From positions 1-64,000 of the forward strand of contig JAAROD010000090.1 in assembly GCA_012274445.1 (NCBI GenBank): a DNA stretch of 64,000 nucleotides, written 5' to 3'. The stretch's first letter is position 1; every line of letters starts with the position of its first letter. Source of the DNA: Sclerotiophoma versabilis. Taxonomy: Eukaryota > Ascomycota > Dothideomycetes > Pleosporales > Didymellaceae. Below, piece by piece: positions 62,291-64,000 of the stretch. The translations under genes and the position numbers were made by a program. The notes under the pieces were generated by a model. The model had not been told where the DNA came from. It ran no database searches and saw only the letters and a list, made by a program, of their open reading frames with translations.

Positions 62291-63150
62291 TTTAAATACT
62301 AACTATTAGTATTAGTTTACTAGTTAAAAATAATCTTAATATAACTAAATTCTTTTAAAATTCTTACTTTACCTATACTAATTTCTAAAAACTAATAGAA
62401 TAGTACTTATAAGCTTTATATAGAGTATTACTTATTTAAGCTATTTAAATATTATATACTTACATTTAATACTCTTCTATAGCTTTATAGTTAGCTACTT
62501 CTTTTATATTCTTAGTATAAATTTAGTTTTACTTTTTTTTTTCTTTTATTTATTTTATAGACTTCTTATTTATAACCTGCTATATATAGTTTATTTATAG
62601 CTACTAACTTTCTTTTTAACTTTTTTTTATATTATACTAGCTATATAAGTATATACCTTTTAAATAGCTTTAGAGGTCTATATTATTATACTATTATAGT
62701 AATTTTTATATTATTATTAGTTTAACTACTATATATTTTAGTTTTAATACTTCTTCTTCTTTTAGTAATATAAAGTACTACTAAGCTAGCTATACTACTA
62801 AGCTAGATATATTTTCTTAGTATTACTAATATCTTATATAAAAAGTAGTATAATTATAATATATATCTTTTCTTATCTAGTAAGAAGGTAGAATTATACG
62901 TATACTTTATACTAATATATTAGGCTAGTTTTAGAGTATATAGAGTACTATAGTTACTTTTAAAGTACCTTTTTAGTAGCTTTTTAATTAGCTAAATAAA
63001 GTTATATATTAATATAAAGTACTACTTAATAGGTAAAAGCTTTATATAATAGAAGAGTAGAAAATTAATATAATATATTTCTAACTTTAACTTATATAGA
63101 TTTACTTTCTAGCTATATAAAAGAGTAGATATTATAAATAAACTATTAGC
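62291..63150. repeat. RIP-mutated DNA, probably the 5' part of the edge pogo element
   Basis: AT-rich with strong RIP bias and no open frame of note. Since it precedes the DDE domain of a pogo transposase in the same orientation, the right part should include its helix-turn-helix region. The left terminal repeat was not located. Confidence 0.45.
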
Positions 63151-63179
63151 TATAGATAGTAGAATACCTATTAGTAAAA

Positions 63180-64000
63180 ACTATACTAAGTAACTTATAT
63201 TATATATAAAGAAACTTAAAATAGCTTTTAATTAAGTAAAGAACTATTAGAAAATACTTTAAAGAAATCTAAAGGTTATTAGTATATAGTTTAAGCTTAT
63301 ATAGAAGATAAAAAATAAGTATAAAGTTCTAGTTAACAATATTTATAACTTTAATAAGATAAGCTTCTAGATAGAAGTTATTAGCTTAATAAAGGTTATT
63401 ATAGGTTTAGAAAGAAATATAGGACTAAATCTTATTTAGCTAGATAATTAGAAGTAGGTTATAGTTATCTAGAGTATTTATACTACTAGGTATACTATTC
63501 TACTTTTTATTATTTATAAGAAGTATATTTATATCTCCACCTAGTATAAGAAGACTAATATACTATATAACTAGAAGCTGTCTATCTTTAAGAATAGATA
63601 GATAAATAATATATTTAGTCTTAAGTAGTTAAAGTAGTTTAATATATATATAAGAGAATATTAGAAGAGGTTATATAGGCTACTTATTCTAGATAGCTAT
63701 AAGAGGTACCTTAACTAGAATTTTAAAAACTACTATTAAAAGAATAGAATCTTAACTCTTTATATACCTTCTTTCTTATTATATATACTTTAGCTATTTA
63801 ATATAGTATATTTCCTACTATTTAAACTTAAGAACTTCTAATATATATAAGTATTAGTATTTAAATATATCTTCTATATTAATAAGAAAGGCTTTCTCTT
63901 AGCCTTTAAAGACGTATTTTTTAATATCTTTATATATAATAACTATAAAAAGGCCTTTTAGGTATTAGAACTAGTGCCTACTAACTATTAAAGTTATACT
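63180..64000 (+). pseudogene. pogo-family transposase pseudogene, cut by the window edge
   Basis: The + strand reads as a nearly continuous pogo DDE transposase. IYNFNKISFQIEVISLIKV near 63,345 replaces YNFDETGF.MGV, then IVIQSIYTTRYTILLFIIYK near 63,460-63,520, RLLILDSYKRYLNQ near 63,675-63,720 (catalytic Asp preserved), and ILTLYIPSFLLYILQLFNIV near 63,750-63,810. NKKGFLLAFKDVFFN follows near 63,880. The sequence ends inside the C-terminal region. Several catalytic-site residues are changed by transitions and stops are present, so it is inactive. It has fewer stops than the other copies and would be the best for reconstructing the family's relationships by alignment. Confidence 0.8.

Overview
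The window is one end of a filamentous ascomycete chromosome (Pezizomycotina, probably Dothideomycetes). It opens with about 12.5 copies of the telomere repeat TAACCC. The introns are about 46-100 bp with CTRAY-type branch sites. Most of the DNA is very AT-rich and almost without CpA/TpG, which is the signature of repeat-induced point mutation (RIP). The species cannot be read from the sequence alone.

Layout. Bases 1-75 are telomere and 76 to about 44,140 are a RIP-destroyed subtelomere. Its recognisable contents are a dead DDX60-like DEAD/DEAH helicase (core about 23,940-27,795), a small inverted-repeat element (28,047-28,474), tandem minisatellites, a probable minus-strand retroelement duplicated in direct orientation (about 15.3 and 20.2 kb), a 0.78-kb direct duplication (39.9-41.6 kb) and two abutting pogo-type transposase pseudogenes in opposite orientation (42.0-44.46 kb). 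From about 44,150 to 50,030 lies a GC-balanced island. It carries a small secreted protein gene (45,600-46,028) with its own TATA box and CT/CA-rich leader, an intact hAT-type MITE with 8-bp target-site duplication (46,725-47,155), and a six-cysteine small protein with mirror-symmetric cysteine spacing (48,873-49,172). From about 50,030 to 55,990 is a second RIP-mutated block made mostly of pogo elements, two of them near full length. From about 55,990 to 61,690 is a second island with two convergent multi-exon genes: an amino-acid permease (56,776-58,513, +) and a cytochrome P450 (61,160-59,337, -). From 61,690 to the edge RIP returns, with another pogo transposase running off the window.

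How it fits together. This is a two-speed subtelomere: repeats have been inactivated by RIP, and short gene islands with typical fungal codon use survive between them. The islands hold accessory functions (secreted small proteins, a P450, a transporter) rather than housekeeping genes. The permease has an in-frame TGA at codon 78 that either kills it or lies in a 48-nt intron; the P450 looks intact (557 aa, all signature motifs). Exon structures were built by hand from splice signals and reading frame, and no RNA data or database search was available. Statements about RIP rest on visible dinucleotide bias and on stop codons within recognisable protein frames.
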